64,000 bases of DNA from Progne subis subis (Eukaryota; Chordata; Aves; Passeriformes; Hirundinidae), in the NCBI GenBank assembly GCA_022316685.1, contig JAKJHU010000039.1, positions 7,931,808 to 7,995,807 of the forward strand, in the 5' to 3' direction. The position numbers and the translations under genes were made by a program. Every line of letters begins with the position of its first letter. Position 1 is the first letter of the stretch. Below, one piece after another: positions 1 through 10,058 of the stretch. The notes beneath the pieces are model-generated. The model was not told where the DNA came from, did no database searches, and saw nothing but the letters and a program-made list of their open reading frames with translations.

Positions 1-58
1 TAAGAGCACATAAAAGTTACCTTTTTCCCCTTGTAAATACCAAATGCATCATTCTTAC

Positions 59-160
59 CAGTTTTGCAGCTCTATTTACTTCTTTTCTAATATCTGTGAT
101 TAAAAATCCATCTACACCTTCATCTTCTTCACCTCTCTGCCAAATGCCACTTGACATCAA
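59..160 (-). CDS. G2E3: G2E3 exon 4: central extended-PHD segment
   Basis: This is a 102-nt exon of exactly 34 codons, phase 0 at both ends. The acceptor is gtttttgtag (ending at 161) and the donor is GTAAGA (58-53). It encodes [19 protein letters not shown] followed by [15 protein letters not shown]. In the family this links the first zinc cluster to the KCCVC-type second cluster, which would be in the next exon beyond the left edge. An acidic EEDEGVD stretch replaces the KEEEGVY I recall for human. The first 58 bases of the window are the start of the following intron. Confidence 0.95.
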
Positions 161-3100
161 CTACAAAAACAAATCAAGTATCTTAAAACATTCACCTAAC
201 CTAAAGATTTAAAATTACATACACTGTGCTTGTCAAGTAAGAGAGAAGTTTAGTCTAAAAAAGCTCACATGGAAACATATTAATGATTAAAAACCTGATA
301 TAAACCACATTTTTGTCTGAAATGACAATAACCAGTAAATGAAAATAAATACTTCATAACATCAAAGTACTGTATAATACTATAGGGCCAGAGATAGTGG
401 ATTTTGGCTTCCTTTTTGAAGTATACAGACTATTCAGATAATTGTCAAACAATTACTTTCAGCATATAAATCTTCAGAGGAAGTGAAATTAAATTAGCTT
501 AGTTAATATGAATGACAATTGTGCTGTGGAGATAATGAAGCACAGTAGGAAGTAACTATACTGAAGTGACACCTAAGAGGAAAAGTAATTCACTTTAGAG
601 ATTTAAATAAACACAGAATCAAGTAACTAGGCAAATCAGAAGAGCCTGATAATAAACTCTAAAGTTAGGCAGCTACATTACAATCTTCAAATAACTGAAG
701 AGTTTCACAACTTGATGCTGTTTATATTCTTTACAATCTCATTTTATAATTTTAACATAGCACCATTTAAACTAGCATTATCAATATTTTACTCAAAAAA
801 TGTAAGATTATATACCCAAACCAATTAAACATATTTTTCCAACTGTGAGACATCTGGCAAAGAATGACTAAACTGTCACTGATGTGCCTCTTTGTAGAAC
901 TCTTTTCTTATATAACATACACTATAAGTAAAATCACAGGGCTTTGCTCATTTTTAAAAGAAGTAGAGACAAAAAAAATATAAAAGATACTGTGATGAGC
1001 TTCCTGCAGGTAAAATACCTTATAAGTCCTAAGACTCAGTACTGCATGCATGCCTTTTCCTAGCTGTTCATCAGGATAGGATTTTTTCTTATCATTTGAT
1101 ATGGCCTTATATAGGAGACAAAATTACCACTAGCATGGTATAATGGCCTCTATTTCCTTACAGCTGCTTAAAATTTACTTAAAAACAAATATTTCTAACT
1201 TTGTGTAACTTCAGAAAACCTCCACTATCCTTAGTTTTTAAAGGATTCAGTATCCAAACTATTAAATCATCTACAATCAACAACCATCAACAATCTTTAA
1301 AGAACTTGTTGAGAAAACATACCCCCTACATTATTTCTGATACTCGACATACATTTTAAAATTGGGGAGAACAATTCAAATTATATTTATTAACAAACAA
1401 AAGATTTTTCTTTTTGTAAAGAAGTAGTATTATTCTAAACACCTGCAAAAATTTAGAATTTGAGAGGTAGTTTAAGCATACCTTTAAGAACATGAATCTT
1501 GGAGAATATCAAGTGTGATAACAAAAGCTGCAGGTTATATCCACAGCTTTGTTTAAATGATAAACTTCTGCTAATTAGTGAAACCGTACTAATATGATCA
1601 ACAGGGTACGTATAACTTTAGAAATTAGAACTTAAGAAAATTAGGACTTAAGTGTTACAATGTTCTGTGTAATGTCAGAGAATAACTCACAGCCAGTGAG
1701 AACTATTGAGAAACGAGGAAAAAACCTTTTCTCTACATTTTCCACACTGGGTGGAATTTTCACATTTCAAATTTGAAACTACACTTTTCTTATAGGAGGG
1801 AATATGTAGGTGCAAACTGTTCCCTTTGTCTTAACACGTACCTTCATTGCTATTTGCTATGATAGGTTGGGAGAATTAATGAATTCCATTAAATGGACCA
1901 TGAACAGAATTAAGCTTTGAATAAAGACTTGTTGGGATCTGTTGTACCTGACAAATACAAGCCTTCAAGGCCATGAGTTAAAGCTCACATTTCAAGTTTT
2001 ACAACAACAACATTGTTACAACAATGGGACTGGTTATTAGCATTAAATACTTGATGCGCTTTTTTTTCCACATAAATCAGAAAACTCAAAGATCAGTACC
2101 ATATACTTACCAAACAGTAATAATGAACAGTCAGATTGTATTCCACATAGGTCCTTTTTTCTCCATACTTATCAGGGCAGTCATCTGTCCGTCCACAGAG
2201 AACACAGACTAAAATACAGAATCATGTTTATAACCACAGTAAGTGCACTGGAATTACTGTGGATCAGCTACAGAGCAGTAGCTTTCACCTCTTTTAATCA
2301 CATGCATCTCCAAGTAGATTACTGGATAAAGGACAATAAATATCCCTTTCCTTAATGTTGAATGTTATAATAATACAGAAGAATATTCTAATTTTTCCTC
2401 CTCTAGTTACTAGAAATACTTCACCAGCCTGTTGATTCAGGAGTGGTCTATCAGCCAAGCTAAATTCACAAGCAGACTGTGCTCCTAATTGAAATATTCC
2501 TCCCAAAACACAAAAAGAGAATTATCAAATGGCCAACCATGTCCAGGTGCAGGTAAATGTTATCTAGTTGTTTTTAGTACTATACATAAAGTCATCCCCA
2601 TATTAGAATCCAATCAACCATTTCTTTGTCTACCTATACGATAACCTTGGTGATAAGCATGTGAATGGTGCCAAGCAATCTGCTACCAGAGCTTTTAGAA
2701 ACATTTAACAATTTGAGACAACACCGCATTCAACTAAAACCTTGAGAATTTCCCACTCAGTGAAGTTTCTAGCCCACTTCCATAGACTTTTAACAGCTTC
2801 CCTTTAACTCCCAGTAGATGTATAAAATACATTTACAATATTCTAAGATTAAGAACAGTCACAGTAGTAACAAGAATAGGGTTACTGCTTCAGCCTAAGA
2901 AAGTCCTGAATGGTACATCTCAAACACAGCACTGTGTGATTTGGCTGCTAAATTCACAAGGTTACTTTCTTAACATCTGCAGAAAAATACTATTTTAAAA
3001 TAGTCTAATTACAGTAAACAAACCCAAAGATATTTTAAAGTTATTTTTTTATTTTCTGAGACAGACGGTAGTTCCAACACAATTTCACAGAATGGTTAGG

Positions 3101-3711
3101 GTTGGAAGTGACCTCTGGGGATCATTTGGCCCAACCCCCGGCAAGGCAGGGCCACCCAGAGCAGATGACACAGGACCTTGTGCAGGTGGGTTTTGGATGT
3201 CTCCAGAGAGGGTGAGTCCATGACCTCTCTGGGCAGCCTGTTCCAGTGCTCTGCCACCCTCAAAGTAAAGAAGCTCTTTCTTATGTTGAGAGGGAAGCTC
3301 TTGTGTTATAGTTAATGACCATTGCTCCTCATCCTGTCACTGGGCACCACTGGCATCATCCTCCTGGTACTTGCCTTTGAGATATGTATATGCGCTAATG
3401 AGATTCCCTCTCAGTCTTCTCCAGACTAAACAGGTCCAGCTCCCACAGTCTCTCCTCATGAGAGAGATGGTCCAGACCCCAAATCACCTCTCTGGCCTCT
3501 GCTGAACCCTCAGGAGCTCCTTCTCTTTCTTGTGCTGAAGAGCCTCAAACTGGACACAGTAATTTGATTACTGGAAACTCACCTGCTCTTTGAGCCCAAA
3601 TAAAACAAATTATAACTAGCATTATATATGCAGATTAAGTATTTCTGAAATTATTTGATAAAAACTTTACTCACATGTGCTTTGAACATCAAAATTATTC
3701 ATTTTACTCAT
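59..3711 (-). CDS. G2E3: G2E3, 5' coding portion (three coding exons, continues beyond left edge)
   Basis: Joining 3711-3675, 2208-2111 and 160-59 on the minus strand gives one uninterrupted frame: 37, 98 and 102 nt, with phase 1 at the first junction and phase 0 at the second. The product starts [12 protein letters not shown] and runs into zinc-ligand patterns [14 protein letters not shown] and NLTVHYYC, then [19 protein letters not shown] and [14 protein letters not shown]. This matches my memory of human G2E3, which shares [28 protein letters not shown] and [12 protein letters not shown] at the same spacing from the start. G2E3 is a PHD/HECT-type ubiquitin ligase, nucleolar/nuclear and DNA-damage responsive, related to PHF7. 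The part seen is the first half of the N-terminal extended PHD module; the rest of the PHD region and the HECT-like domain lie outside. All boundaries are GT-AG. PHF7 is the main alternative, but the LMSSGIWQR segment and the 13-residue leader favour G2E3. Confidence 0.93.
161..2110 (-). other. G2E3: G2E3 intron 3
   Basis: This 1.95-kb intron lies between exons 3 and 4. It is AT-rich unique sequence without a repeat, RNA gene or further exon that I can recognise. Confidence 0.88.
2111..2208 (-). CDS. G2E3: G2E3 exon 3: first zinc-binding part of the extended PHD domain
   Basis: This is a 98-nt exon bounded by an acceptor (gtattttag, ending at 2209) and a donor GTAAGT (from 2110). It completes one split codon and encodes 32 residues. 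Zinc-ligand candidates are the CxxC pair in CVLC, the Cys of DDCPDKYG, and His/Cys of VHYYC. The block [10 protein letters not shown] and the block NLTVHYYCL are near identical to human G2E3 from memory; the residues between them (RTYVEY) are more divergent. The reading frame on the opposite strand here is a shadow of this exon. Confidence 0.95.
2209..3674 (-). other. G2E3: G2E3 intron 2 (contains a CR1 fragment)
   Basis: This 1.47-kb intron runs from the donor GTGAGT at 3674 to the acceptor at 2209. The CR1 copy at 3084-3560 occupies about a third of it and lies in the same orientation as the gene. The remaining unique DNA (2209-3083) is AT-rich and shows nothing further. Confidence 0.88.
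3084..3560 (-). repeat. CR1 LINE 3' fragment
   Basis: The plus strand begins TTCACAGAATGGTTAGGGTT and continues through avian CR1 landmarks in order: TGGAAGTGACCTCTGGGGAT, CCCAACCCCC, GGGCAGCCTGTTCCAGTGCT, ACCCTCAAAGTAAAGAAG, CTGTCACTGGGCACCACTGG and CTTGTGCTGAAGAGC. It is a 5'-truncated CR1 transcribed on the minus strand, with its 3' end at about 3084. It lies in intron 2 of G2E3, about 115 bp from the exon 2 donor. Confidence 0.92.
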
Positions 3712-3726
3712 CCTGAGTTCTTCTGG
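3675..3726 (-). CDS. G2E3: G2E3 exon 2: 5' UTR tail, start codon and first 12 codons
   Basis: The ATG lies at 3711-3709 with A at -3 and A at +4, a good vertebrate context. Twelve codons ([12 protein letters not shown]) plus one base precede the donor GTGAGT at 3674-3669. The lone T joins TC of the next exon to form a Phe codon directly before the CVLC zinc ligands. The leader to the first Cys is 13 residues, the same as I recall for human G2E3, with D and Q conserved at positions 8 and 10. The acceptor is probably the AG at 3728-3727 after a T-rich tract, giving 15 nt of 5' UTR in this exon. A second AG four bases on (exon start 3722) is equally possible. A second in-frame ATG at codon 4 could also be used. 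Confidence 0.85.
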
Positions 3727-6336
3727 CTGCCAGTCATGCAAAAGAAACAAGGTATTAAACACATCCAATGTATTAATGAACATTATACACCTTTAACATT
3801 TTATTTAAAACTGAAAAAAACCGTGCATAAACTCAATAAACTAAAAGCGGAACTATGATAAAAAAATATAATAATTAAACAGTTAATGTGAGAGATAGGG
3901 GTTCAGAAAGCAGGATGCAATTGTCCAGAAAAAAATTCATAGACTAATGAGAGATATGGCAACTTTTACCTATTTCCGCAAACTAACAAGCCATATATTT
4001 TATTTTCAGAAGAGAAAATAAACTCCAATACAACAGGTAGCTGTCTACAGACTTAATAGTACAGAAGAGTTCTTATTTATTTTAAGCAACAGAAATAATG
4101 GTCCGCAGATAGCCTAGGAAACAGCTCTGACTTCTGCTCAAATAAAGAGTGTACTAATACAAAGAACTTGGAAACAAAAAGTAACTGTGTAGTGATGTGA
4201 CTATGAACAGTTTCCACTGTTTGGAGAAAATGCAGGAGGATCCTGTCCTAAACAGAGAAATCCCAATCCACGAAAAAGCCAAGAAAAATAAACCAACCCA
4301 AAAACTAAAAGATGAGGAATCCAGAACTGGGACATGCATATAAGGGAATTTACACCATGTAGGACAATGAATTCTACATTCTGAAGTGGAAAGTAATTTA
4401 TTTAGAAACACTGATCTAACTTGCACTTCTTTCAAACATCAGGTGAGCTGCCCTTTACTGTGTGCCACACCGTGCATCCTATTCTAGCCCACCTTGGGAA
4501 GAAAATAATAATTAAAAAAACCCAACAAAAACAACCACCCCCAGTTTCTTCACCACAGCACCAAGATGATTATTCTTTCTCAGAACCCTTCTACGAACAT
4601 ATCTGTACATCGTTGATTTGCCTTCCCTTAGGAAGTTTAATAAAGCATTACCTAAGTTTTGCAAGCCAAGAATCACGAGTGATGGCCTGCATCTCCAGGC
4701 TAGATCTCAGGCAGGCAGACAACTCCCTCTCGAACGCTGAAGCAAACAGGGAAGCAGCCAATAACAAATCCGAGGTTCAAACCAGAAGCCGGATAGACTG
4801 TGAGCTATCTGTGGCCCGGCATTTACAGTTCTGATGACTACCAGATTCCAGCTTCAGGAAAAAAACTTCAGGCTAATTCAAACTATTGCAAATAAAGCAC
4901 CATAGCAATTTTACTGGAGATTTAGGGAAGGAGGCATATTGAGAAAGACAGGGAAGCAGAAGTCTCAGGCACAAGGCAACTGCCTATTGAGAACCAGAGT
5001 AGTTGCACTAGAAGGACCTTGGCCAGAAAACGGTCTAAAAGGAAAACAAACCAAAAAGCACGACCACTAAATTAGACGAAAAGGTTTCTTTAGACACACC
5101 ACATTGACAGTCAGATTAAGATTAAATAAGTGACTATTTTCCCAGAAACACACTTCCTTTTTTTCTAAATTAGAAAGGAGTAACTATACTTAAACAGATA
5201 CAGAAGGAGCAAAAGACAAGCACAGAGCTCACACATTCCCTTTCTTCAGGATTCCCCCAGGATGGTCACTGTAAAGTTTCACCGTTCTCAAGCTCCTGCG
5301 GTAATACAACAAAGAAACTACCTACACACGGTCATACAAGCCGAGATTTTTTGTGAAAAGCCCTACAGGTGGAAAAAGCACATATGTGGCTGGAAACAAG
5401 AAAATCACCTTCCCACCTTTCCTTGGCTCCAGCAAAATAGAAAGAAAAAAGAAATCGCTACACCACCCCCAATTCCCTCTACTTTTCTCAAATCCTTTCA
5501 AGTGAACCCAAAGTTCAAATTTACAAGTTAAAAGATCAACCATTAAGGCTCCCTGCATAAGTCCTCTGGGGCTTTTCACCCGAACAAAGCAATTCCGCAT
5601 CAGTCTGCTTGCACGACAGGAACGACCACATTTTATCGCTCAGTGTCTAGAAAATCGGTGTAAATAAAATGTATCTACTTTGCCTAAACAGGCTTGAAAA
5701 GTCCTCAGAGTGGGTGTTTAGATTTTGCTAAATTTCTGTAATTTTTTACTGTTCCATAACGTAAAGCGTCTCAGGAGTCCTTTAACTAGAGGTTGAAAAA
5801 GAAAAAAACAAAACCAGCCCCAAGAGGCAAGGTACCAGCACACGAACAAAGAAACTCTCCCGTGCACCCTGTGTGTCCTGAATGCGCACACGGTGGGACC
5901 GTGTCCCGAGAAAGCTCCGTCCCTCGGCATCCAGCCCCGGGCGTGCGAGGGAGCGCTCCCGGCACGTCCCGAGGAGCCGAGGATGGGGCTTCAGGCGGCC
6001 GCGCTCCCCCCGCACCGCGCAGGGCTCCGCCGCCACAAGGGCCACGGCAGGTCCTACGCGCGGCGCCCGCCCGCTCCCCGCCCGTGCCGCACTCCGCGTC
6101 TCCCCGGGACGCCGCCCGTCTCCCGCGAGCGTGGAGGCTACGTTCGGTTAGTTACTGCCGGAGCTCCTGCCGCTCCGAGCAGCGGGTCCCGAGCAGCGGC
6201 GGCTCCCCAGAGCACGGGCTGGGAGGCTGCCGCACGTCGCTCCCCGCACGGCGAAGGAAGGGGCTCCCGCCTCCGTGTCCCGGCAGCTCACAGAGCCCCC
6301 GAAGCGCCCCGCCGGGCCCCGTGAGGCGGCACTCAC
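3727..6336 (-). other. G2E3: G2E3 intron 1
   Basis: This intron of about 2.6 kb runs from the donor GTGAGT at 6336 to the acceptor AG at 3728-3727. Its 5' third is the downstream half of the CpG island. From about 5750 to 3730 it is AT-rich and unique by eye. Short reading frames on either strand here (for example 4421-4834 and 5262-5600) show no recognisable domain. I saw no repeat in it. Confidence 0.7.
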
Positions 6337-6371
6337 CGCTCGGACCGAGCCGGGCCGGGCCGCGCCGCACC

Positions 6372-6380
6372 GCGCGCCAA
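6372..6380 (-). promoter_or_regulatory. E2F/CDE-like site TTGGCGCG
   Basis: The minus strand reads GGTTGGCGCGCGG just downstream of the CHR-like element. TTGGCGCG fits the E2F-type consensus. The order (CHR upstream, E2F-like downstream) is the reverse of the classical CDE/CHR tandem, so they may be independent sites. Confidence 0.4.
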
Positions 6381-6391
6381 CCGACGGCCGA

Positions 6392-6397
6392 TTCAAA
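6392..6397 (-). promoter_or_regulatory. CHR-like element TTTGAA
   Basis: The minus strand reads GGGTTTGAATCGG about 55 bp upstream of the exon 1 donor. TTTGAA is the common form of the cell-cycle genes homology region, bound by the MuvB core of DREAM and B-MYB/FOXM1 complexes at G2/M genes. G2E3 is named for G2/M expression, so the site makes sense. A six-base match alone is weak evidence. Confidence 0.45.
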
Positions 6398-6417
6398 CCC
6401 CAACATCCGCCCCACTG

Positions 6418-6424
6418 CCGGAAG
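6418..6424 (+). promoter_or_regulatory. ETS-type site CCGGAAG
   Basis: CCGGAAG in ACTGCCGGAAGCGCGG is the ETS/GABPA core common in TATA-less CpG-island promoters. It lies 21 bp upstream of the CHR-like element on the gene's strand. Confidence 0.45.
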
Positions 6425-6430
6425 CGCGGC

Positions 6431-6441
6431 CCGCCCCGCCC
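6431..6441 (+). promoter_or_regulatory. GC box (SP/KLF-type)
   Basis: CCGCCCCGCCC reads as GGGCGGGGCGG on the minus strand, two overlapping SP1-type cores. It marks the upstream edge of the motif cluster. Confidence 0.5.
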
Positions 6442-7687
6442 AGCGGCCCCGCAACGCCGGGCGGCCGCCCCACAAGCCTCCCATGGAGGATTTACCTGAG
6501 GAAACAAAATGCTGCGATCTTTGTAAGAAAGCCAGGTGGTGTGTGTGTTTTGTTGTGGTGTTTTTTGTTTTTTTTTTTCCCTTCTGCAGCTTGTTCTGAA
6601 GGGGCCTAAGCTGCTACAGTGTAAGGCCCTTTCCCCCCCATAGCTGCAATGAAATGGAGTTTCTCAATGAATCTCTGTATTTGATGTTTGTGCTGATGTT
6701 TTTTCCATTGGAATGCCCCTGCTGGTGCACTGTGTCACAAGGAAGCTCATTCCAGCGGCTTTGGGATTTGGCGAGTGCTCCTTCCCTGCCCAGCAGAGCT
6801 GGAATGCTACAGCGCCGAGGTTCGTGCGGTGGGAATGCTGAGCAGGTGTCAGCTCGACAGCCGCCCCCTGCACGCTATCGAGAGCGGCTCTCTCCTGCTC
6901 ATCCCCGCCCTAGCCAGGCTGGTCTCCGCAGTACCTGCTCCAGACCTTTATTCCCCCTGCTAACTTGGCTGTTGAGACTGGAGTCTCTGCAGGTCTCCGA
7001 GCTAGATCCCAGATCACTTGCCCTGGCTGGAGGTTCTCTAGCGGCACACAGAGACGGAGCAGAGAGCTCATCTAGAATCTGGAGTTGGTTAGGCAGGTGT
7101 GGTGACCTGCAGCTTGTTTCGACAGAACTGGCCCCATTGTCCCACTGCCTCTCTCCTTTCCTGGGCTTGTTCATCTATAAGGTACCTTCATCACACCTGT
7201 TCCCCTAAACATCTCATAACACATTTTTCATAATCATATAAATACCCTAAAATACCCCATAATGACCTCTTTCCTGACAAATATGTGATCATCTTTCCCC
7301 CTTATCAGTTAGAAAGTTCCAGTTTCATCTCCATGGGATGGATGTTTCCATGGCCTATCACAGGCCTGGTCTCTGTACCTCAGTATGGTGGGTGTCTCAT
7401 TTTATCCAAAAACCGATGACCTACCTGCTATCCAGAACAGCTTCCATTCTCCTACTTGGATTCAAATGCACATTTTCAAGAAGTGTAGAGTATCATTCTG
7501 GTCCATACCTTGTCTGGCTTGCTGACTATTCTGATATGTAAAAGGAATTGTCACACTGCCAATGGAAATGATAAGCCTTAAGGTTGTCTTTTGAGAGTCT
7601 GATCCCAGTCTGCCACATTCTGGATGTATCTGTGTCAAATAACAGTCTACCGAATAAAGGATGTTATTATTCTACTACTGCCATTTT

Positions 7688-7721
7688 TGTAATATATAGC
7701 ACTATTTCTATATATATTACA
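7688..7721. repeat. Short AT-rich inverted repeat
   Basis: TGTAATATATA (7688-7698) pairs exactly with TATATATTACA (7711-7721) across a 12-nt loop. The low sequence complexity makes chance formation likely. Confidence 0.8.
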
Positions 7722-8409
7722 GAATATATTTGCTGTATAGCTCACATAACTCTTTAAAAAGCACTAGCTTACTATTTATCACAAAACACAACTGTTTTGT
7801 TTTCCTAGTTTTCCCCTATTATATTTTCTCTTTCTTGTTTGAAAGTTTGATTGGAAATCACTTCTGACTGTTCTCGGTGTCTTAAACTCAAACATACAAC
7901 CTCTTGGCAGCAGGAATTTCCTCACAGAACAGCAGTTCCAGGTCTCCTGGTCCCGGTTTGTTCTGAAAACTGTGAGCAGTTAGGTGTGTGAACAGCAGTG
8001 GTTGGGGTGATATATCTCCTGCTGTGGGACAGTGGGGCTTTGTCCTCCAGAGATCATCTGTTGCCTTCATTGCTGTGCTCATGCTGGGTCAAGAGCTTGG
8101 GCCTGTATAAATACAACAACCCTGTTCCCTCGGCTTTTCAGATAGGACATAGGCAAAATTGCTTACAATTTTTTCTCCCCAAGCTAAAAGTATAAATAGG
8201 TCTCTTTTGTGTATCTGGACACTTGTGAGAACCGGGATGTGGGGAAACAACTGCATTTATTGAGTGAAAGTCATTGCACATACCATATCAGTTACCCTTC
8301 CTGAAGCTGACAAAGCACTTTAAAATTATCTTTCTACATGTGATGACCAGCTATAGTTTATATATCTGTTTTTTCACTTGATAGTTTGTTGAGATTTTTA
8401 GGTTCAGTT

Positions 8410-8430
8410 AAAAAAAAAAAAAAAAAAAAA
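8410..8430 (+). repeat. Poly-A run (21 bp)
   Basis: An uninterrupted A21 followed by TTTCC; no adjacent element seen. Confidence 0.97.
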
Positions 8431-9702
8431 TTTCCTTTTTCATCCTGTCAGTGTCAGAAAAACTTCCATTTCTCCCAATCCAGATGATCAAACTCTAGAC
8501 TGTAGATGTAAATGTGCTGTTTGACTTCAATTGTTCATGTTGTGTTTTATGCTTGAAAGCTGTATTTAAATATCAGCTAATACTTGCCTTGCAGAAAGCA
8601 TTTTGTAGAGTAGATTATGGGTGATGCTGATGAAATACTTTTGATTCAGAGATTTATAAAATATTCCAAAAGAAAATTGTATCCGTTTTTGCACAGTAAG
8701 CAGCTTTAGTGAAAACAGTTGGGAAAATGTTTTGAAATTCTACTGCCACTTAGTTCTCTGAATGTTGATGCCTTCCAGTATTTCTTGAACCTTTAAAATA
8801 GGTTAATGTTTCTTAAGATGTTTGAACATACAAATATTTGGCATAATTTGTGAAATAAGTAGCCTTACTTATCAAATTCCTAATCCACCTCAGGCAAGAA
8901 TCTTACTTATAAAGGTGAAGTAGAATATAAAACATTTTCTTTGACCATTTAAATAAATAGTTATTTTAAAGCTGGTCAGGGGTTGTTCCTTTAAGGGTTG
9001 GTATCTTCTGTTTAATTTACTGTGGAAACCTTGTAAGTTTCATAAATAAGCAGAAGTGAGCAAACTTAGCTGAAATTTGCTGAACCAAAGCTTTTCAGTT
9101 GGATAGACTGTAGCCAGCTTATTCATCCAGTAACAACTAAACATGAGCTGAGTGAAACAGTTACCGTAAGCAATCCAAGAAGACTCAGACGAGGGAGCAG
9201 TCAGTGCACACAGAAATCAGACAAAATTCAAACCTTGAAATCAATCTGAAGTGCACATTAGATAACTGTTGGTTCTCCCCTTAGCATGTTACTTCTGCCA
9301 AAATCTCATGGACAGCGTTACTGAAGAGTTCATTAGTACTAGCTTTTCTTTCTTAGTAGTCTAGGAATTATGCTGCTCTTCAGTGAAAATGTCAGAAAGA
9401 GATTCAGATTTTGGAAAGCATGGAAGCATTTGGAAACATACCCCTGAATTGTCATTGAGGGCTGACCATTATTCAGAGTCGACTCTAAATTCCTTTCACC
9501 TAGTGTCCAGTCAATCATATTTTCTTTTCCTTTCATAATGATGCCCTGAATATCATTCACAAATTTTTACGGCTACAAGGACAAGTTTGAAATGGAATCT
9601 CCCCTTACAAAAATGAGTTGTTGGATTTTTAAAAATATATCTCTCTTTAAAAGACCTTTGGGTTTATCTGTGACAATCAAGATGCTAATTTTGCCTTCTC
9701 AG

Positions 9703-9933
9703 GCAACAGTGAATCATCCTTCAGTGCATCATGCAAACATTTTGTTTTCATCAGACCCGGACAAGACCGAGATGCAGGTCTACTCCGGCATGAAACCAGT
9801 GGTGTACCCTGATGGTGTAATTGTCATGTGCAACACAAACACCTTTGAATTACATACGAATGAAAATCCCAGTTCCAAGATGCAGAATGTCCATTTTGCA
9901 GCTTTGTTGATTTGTAACAATTATTCTCTTTAA
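9703..9933 (+). other. Unidentified open segment with codon-like composition
   Basis: After an acceptor-like TTTTGCCTTCTCAG (ending 9702) a frame stays open to a stop at 9931-9933. Its middle (about 9750-9825) has GC-rich third positions unlike the surrounding AT-rich DNA: GACCCGGACAAGACCGAGAT and TCTACTCCGGCATGAAACCA. The translation includes SSDPDKTEMQVYSG followed by MKPVVYPDGVIVMC. I do not recognise the protein family. It could be an exon of an unannotated transcript, a fragment of a processed pseudogene, or a transposon remnant. The absence of a clear donor and of neighbouring exons keeps confidence low. Confidence 0.25.
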
Positions 9934-10058
9934 ATAAGATTTTTATGCTAATATATGAGTTTCACCACAAAAGCTTAGTACTGGAGTCTGACAAAAGCAG
10001 AAGAAAATGGTGATGGCCTTAGTGATTGCTCTGCTGATTTATTTTACTTAAGTATATA

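Larger units (their letters stand above)
6337..6410 (-). other. G2E3: Probable non-coding first exon of G2E3 (3' end at 6337; 5' end not resolved)
   Basis: On the minus strand the CpG island contains a strong splice donor, GAGCG|GTGAGTG, with the exon ending at 6337. It would splice over about 2.6 kb to exon 2 at 3726. Human G2E3 also has a non-coding first exon in a CpG island. The transcription start cannot be fixed from sequence; I place it loosely between about 6350 and 6460. A second, weaker donor-like site on the same strand (CCTCAG|GTAAAT, near 6497) could mark an alternative upstream start. Confidence 0.6.
5870..6490. promoter_or_regulatory. G2E3: CpG-island promoter of G2E3
   Basis: This is the only dense CpG cluster in the window: about 600 bp of GC-rich sequence in an otherwise AT-rich region, with CpG dinucleotides in nearly every ten bases from about 5920 to 6480. 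GC content falls off gradually to about 7100. It contains the putative first exon and a cluster of promoter motifs at 6372-6441, with no obvious TATA box. Such islands often fire in both directions, so a divergent non-coding transcript to the right is possible but not shown. Confidence 0.88.
6491..9702. other. Intergenic, no gene supported (CpG-island shore then AT-rich)
   Basis: The stretch 6600-7100 remains moderately GC-rich with scattered CpGs, the shore of the G2E3 island. From 7200 it is AT-rich unique sequence containing only the A21 run and the 7688 inverted repeat. Reading frames here have no recognisable domains. Confidence 0.7.

Noticed and set aside
2024..2212. Plus-strand frame at 2024-2212
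   Set aside because: It is the antisense shadow of G2E3 exon 3.
5322..5600. Frames in G2E3 intron 1 on both strands
   Set aside because: They overlap each other, lack family similarity, and do not fit the reading frame or splice structure of G2E3.
5793..6599. 268-codon plus-strand frame and several overlapping frames across the CpG island
   Set aside because: GC-rich DNA has few stop codons, so long frames occur on both strands by chance. The product is Pro/Arg/Ala-rich without a domain, and overlapping frames on the other strand are equally long.
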